This document shows, piece by piece, positions 8,956-11,382 of a DNA stretch of 11,382 nt (its first letter is position 1; the number at the start of each line of letters is the position of its first letter). A program made the position numbers and the translations under genes. The notes below the pieces were generated by a model, which was not told where the DNA came from, did no database searches, and was given only the letters and a program-made list of their open reading frames with translations. The stretch spans positions 1-11,382 of the forward strand of contig JAAMXP010001326.1 of assembly GCA_019693395.1 (NCBI GenBank), in the 5' to 3' direction. The stretch comes from Ettlia oleoabundans. Taxonomy: Eukaryota > Chlorophyta > Chlorophyceae > Chlamydomonadales.

Positions 8956-9183
8956 CTAGCGCCCTCCCATCGCAGCGCGTCGCTTAAGCATGCAGAGGTA
9001 GCTGTAGAGGATGTTGTCTTGAACTTCCTCCACCATTTCCTGCATGCCGTCCCGCTTGACGCGCGTGTTGACGACGGCTTTCGATGCTGCATTGAGCTTC
9101 TTGTGCGGGAAAATGTTCTCCGGAGGCAGCTGGGAGAGGTAGTAGCGCATGCGCTTCAGCAGGGGCCCCCGCTTCGTTGGCAT
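8956..9183 (-). CDS. Small basic protein of unknown function, 75 aa
   Basis: An uninterrupted frame runs from ATG at 9183-9181 to TAG at 8958-8956. The start is the first in-frame ATG after a stop at 9228-9226 and has A at -3, a favourable context. The product begins MPTKRGPLLKR and is strongly charged: a Lys/Arg-rich N terminus, a central LNAASKAVVNTRVKRDG segment, an acidic helical stretch (EMVEEVQDN) and a basic end (MLKRR). This balanced composition looks like a real folded helical protein rather than a chance frame, and differs sharply from the Cys/His/Pro-rich shadow frames nearby. There is no transmembrane segment. The basic N terminus could be an organelle-targeting or RNA-binding feature, which is speculative. 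I do not recognise the family. Upstream exons are possible if the leader is spliced. Confidence 0.65.
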   Translation of the reverse strand: MPTKRGPLLKRMRYYLSQLPPENIFPHKKLNAASKAVVNTRVKRDGMQEMVEEVQDNILYSYLCMLKRRAAMGGR

Positions 9184-9864
9184 GGTGCTGCCTTTGGTGC
9201 TGACCTTGCTGCGCTGCTGTTGTTGCTAGGCTAGCCCAGGCAGGGAAGTGGCAGCAAGCCCCAGGTGCCTGCAGGCAGGGGGCGGCGGCAGCGGTAGCGG
9301 CAGTCAGGGTACGGCAGGCAAGGGCGCTAGGTTATGCCTGTAGCTAGAAGATGCGCAGAGTGAAACACAGTATTGCTGCATGGCGGCGTGGGCAAGCAAG
9401 GACTCGCAAGCAAGGCAGGCCAGCAGGCCTTCAACGAGAGTTGCGCGCTTACCCGCAAGTGCTTCTGGAATTTCTCAATCAGTTTATCACCAATTGAACA
9501 GTAGCGGGGCGCCAAGACGAAAGGAACGAGCGACGCACTCCTCCGAGCCCCAAGCCAGTTGTATTTTGATGCCCTAAGACTCTTGGTACAGTTGAAAGGC
9601 AGGAGATCGGCGATTTACGCGTACGTTCGGCGCTGATGGGCGGAAAAGCCGCTGGAAAGGTTTGGCGAGCCAAGCTGGCGCTTTGAACCTCGGGACCTCT
9701 TGGAATGCTCGCAAGCCCACAAGAAAATCACAGCTGTCGCATCATCATCTCAGCGACAACGTTCAGACAAACCGCGCACTCTGCCGGCTTTCAACCTCAT
9801 CCCTACAGCACTCTGTTCCGAGAAGGCTCGATAATACCATTTTCACCAAAAATATTTATTTCCA
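9184..9864. promoter_or_regulatory. Divergent promoter and 5' leader region
   Basis: This 681-bp stretch separates the start codons of two head-to-head genes and must hold both leaders and probably both promoters. No clear TATA box is placed where expected for either gene. An AT-rich run (AATATTTATTT, 9851-9861) sits immediately before the plus-strand ATG, so it is leader rather than promoter. A GGC/GGT-rich segment lies at about 9279-9303. A TTC-tg-GAA pair at 9463-9470 resembles two units of a heat-shock element. No RNA gene or additional coding frame is convincing. Confidence 0.4.
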
Positions 9865-11280
9865 ATGGACGGCACGCAATTGGGCCGACAGCTGCTGGCC
9901 GAGGGCCCCGAGGAGGAGGGCGCGTTCTTGGACTGCGAGCCAGCCACAACTAACGACCCGCAGAGACCATTCGAGGGCAAAGAACGTGCCGACGAGGCGT
10001 TAGAGCCCGTCGAGGGCCCAATGCCAGCCCCTCTGGCAGCTGACGCCGCCCCCACTGCCACAGGCAACAGGGACAACAGTGGCCAACCAAGCAGGCAGGA
10101 GGGTGGCGATGCAGGGGCCCAGAGTCTGAAACAGGAGGAGCAGCCGGAGCTTAATGGCCCTTCGCTTACAACTAGCGGCAAAGCTGATCCGAGGACTGAG
10201 GCTTCCCCACCACCAGCAGACGAGGTGGGAGCGGCGGTGCTGGTAGGTGAACTGGCTGAGGCGGCCACGTCAGCAGATGTTGCGGTACCAGGAGAAACGG
10301 CAGTACCAGGAGAAGCGGCGGTACCAGGGGAAGCGGCGGTAGTACCACAGGTGGCAGCACAGGGCGAGCCTGCAATGTCAGCTGCTAAAGCCTCTGCAGC
10401 ACAAGCGGTTGACCGCGACCCACGGGAGCGAGCGTCAGCAGCGGGCCAGCTAGAGCAGGGGCCAAGCGCCGGTGACCTCATCAAGGAGGTGGATGGACAC
10501 AGTGGGACAACTGCTGCACCAGGGGGCGAGCCAAAGTCACGCTCCAGCACCAGTGATGGCATCAAGGCGTACCTGGCCGCCGCCGCTGCCGGCGCTGGTG
10601 CTGATGCCGTTTCAGCAGCAGCACCAGCAGCATCTGCAGGAGTCAGCCCGCCACATGGCGAGACCAGCGTAGCAAGCGCAACAGCCTCTACCACGGTGGG
10701 TAACAAGCAGGTGCGCTCTGCGCCTTCTTCCTATCTTGTCACCTGCTGCCTGCTTTTTTTGTTGCCACCTGCTTTTGATGCCACCTGTTGCGTCCCTTTT
10801 GCCTTTGTTGCCACCTGCTTCCTTTGTCACCTGCCATATACTACTTTGTGTTGTCACCTGCTTCCTTTGTCATCTGCCATATACTACTTTGTGTTGTCAC
10901 CTGCTTTCTTTGTCACCTGCCGTATACTACTTTGTGTTGTCACCTGCCTTTGCCTCCACTTGCTGGTCGAAAAGGCTGCTCCCTTCTTGCTGACTTCGCA
11001 TCCAATCCCTCCAATACATACCCCCGCTGTCGCTTTCAGCATTTCTGACGGAAGTAATCCCTCACGAACCAGTTCCAAATCCGCCCCAACACTCTGCTGA
11101 TTTCGGCCTAGCTGCGCTCTCACCTCCCGCCGTGCTTTTGCCTTGTTTGCGCACATGCCTTGTCGTCCCCCTCTGCAGGCGCCGCCGCCTAGCACTGCCA
11201 GGCCGCATGTCCAGGCACCTTCGAAATCCTGCAAGGCCCGCCTCACCTTCACTGCACCGCCAAAGTGCTTGGAGGGGATG
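9865..11280 (+). CDS. Unknown protein with Ala/Pro/Glu-rich N terminus, 3'-partial (two exons)
   Basis: Exon 1 is 9865-10710 (282 codons) and exon 2 is 11179-11280 (34 codons). Both junctions are phase 0, with donors GTGCGC at 10711 and GTGAGT at 11281 and acceptor CTGCAG ending at 11178. The ATG at 9865 is the first in frame after a TAA at 9832-9834 and has G at +4. Residues 1-282 are low complexity, rich in Ala, Gly, Pro, Glu and Ser and probably disordered, with acidic patches (EGPEEEG) and three AVPGE(A/T) units at residues 140-157. Exon 2 ends in a more ordered-looking segment, CKARLTFTAPPKCLEGM, which may begin a folded domain beyond the window. No signal peptide or membrane segment is seen in exon 1. 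Function cannot be assigned. An alternative donor at 10696 (GTGGGT) is also phase 0. Confidence 0.65.
10282..10335 (+). repeat. Three 18-bp coding repeats encoding AVPGE(A/T)
   Basis: Three in-frame units built on GCGGTACCAGGAGAAGCG lie in tandem with only a few substitutions. A partial, altered unit (GCGGTAGTACCACAG) follows. They extend the disordered N terminus of the third gene's product and probably vary in number between strains. Confidence 0.85.
10711..11178 (+). other. Intron 1 of the third gene
   Basis: Donor GTGCGC at 10711 and acceptor CTCTGCAG ending at 11178; length 468 nt. The first 240 nt are a pyrimidine-rich array of CACCTG-containing repeats. The frame of exon 1 stays open through the intron until TGA at 11098-11100, so retention would give a hydrophobic Cys/Leu-rich tail. 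Splicing is preferred because the composition changes abruptly at 10711 and both splice sites are good and phase-matched. A second acceptor-like site ends at 11039 but leads to an early stop in phase 0. Confidence 0.6.
10808..10947 (+). repeat. Three tandem 43-bp repeats plus a partial copy
   Basis: Units at 10808-10850, 10851-10893 and 10894-10936 are nearly identical, and a partial fourth starts at 10937. Each holds two TGTCACCTGC-like elements and an ATATACTACTTTGTG element. Degenerate CACCTG elements continue upstream to about 10740. This is a minisatellite, intronic in my gene model. Confidence 0.9.
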
Positions 11281-11382
11281 GTGAGTGTGGTGCAGTGTGT
11301 GCTGCAAACCAAGAGTATTTTTGGGCAAAGTGGGTGGGCGGTGGATGGGGTGAAGTGGGGGGCCTTGTGCGCAGTGGGGTGG
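11281..11382 (+). other. Start of intron 2 of the third gene, runs off the window
   Basis: It begins GTGAGTGTGG, a strong donor. The last 55 bases are rich in GGG and GGGG runs on the sense strand. No acceptor followed by a coding frame is seen before the window ends. Confidence 0.55.

Noticed and set aside
9670..9715. Possible antisense tRNA T-arm (TTTGAACCTCGGGA)
   Set aside because: The stem positions flanking the GTTCAAA-like loop do not pair, and no acceptor stem or anticodon arm could be placed around it.
9843..10706. 287-codon minus-strand frame antisense to exon 1 of the third gene
   Set aside because: Its Ala/Ser/Pro composition mirrors the plus-strand Ala/Pro/Glu-rich codons. The plus frame has a clean ATG, a phase-matched second exon and a donor exactly at the composition change.
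1..11382. Transposon, CRISPR array, phage or bacterial operon signals
   Set aside because: No terminal inverted repeats with a transposase, no spacer-repeat pattern and no Shine-Dalgarno-led gene cluster was seen. The only arrays are short local tandem repeats inside introns or coding sequence.

Overview
The window looks like nuclear DNA of a chlorophyte green alga. It is GC-rich, and its genes are broken by many introns of roughly 140-470 nt that start GTGNGN or similar and end almost always in TGCAG. TGTAA polyadenylation-type signals lie in the 3' untranslated regions. The largest gene encodes a tyrosine-kinase-like (TKL) receptor kinase of a kind I associate with green algae. Nothing looks bacterial, viral or transposon-derived. 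The genus cannot be fixed by eye; Chlorophyceae or Trebouxiophyceae are my best guess.

Region 1 (about 56-7509, + strand) is one gene, truncated at its 5' end by the window edge. I reconstructed 18 exons and 17 introns by following open frame, splice sites and phase. They join without a break into an 821-residue protein up to a TGA stop. It has a glycosylatable extracellular region (residues 1-299), one transmembrane helix (about 300-324), a Ser/Gly-rich cytoplasmic juxtamembrane region (about 325-520) and a complete TKL-type kinase domain (about 521-809). The magnesium-binding motif reads DFN instead of DFG. The signal peptide must lie upstream of the window.

Region 2 (7510 to about 8955) holds the 3' UTRs of two convergent transcripts, with a short intergenic stretch between about 7915 and 8270. 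The second transcript (- strand) carries a 75-residue basic protein (8956-9183) that I do not recognise. A 234-codon frame starts 2 nt after its stop and could be a second cistron or, more likely, chance.

Region 3 (9184-9864) is a divergent promoter and leader region between the small minus-strand gene and the third gene.

Region 4 (9865-11382, + strand) is the 5' part of a third gene. A 282-codon first exon encodes an Ala/Pro/Glu-rich disordered N terminus with a short AVPGE(A/T) repeat. A 468-nt intron follows, containing three copies of a 43-bp tandem repeat, then a second exon (11179-11280) and the start of an intron that runs off the window. Its function cannot be told from the part present. 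The three genes show no obvious shared pathway; the window looks like ordinary gene-dense algal chromosome.
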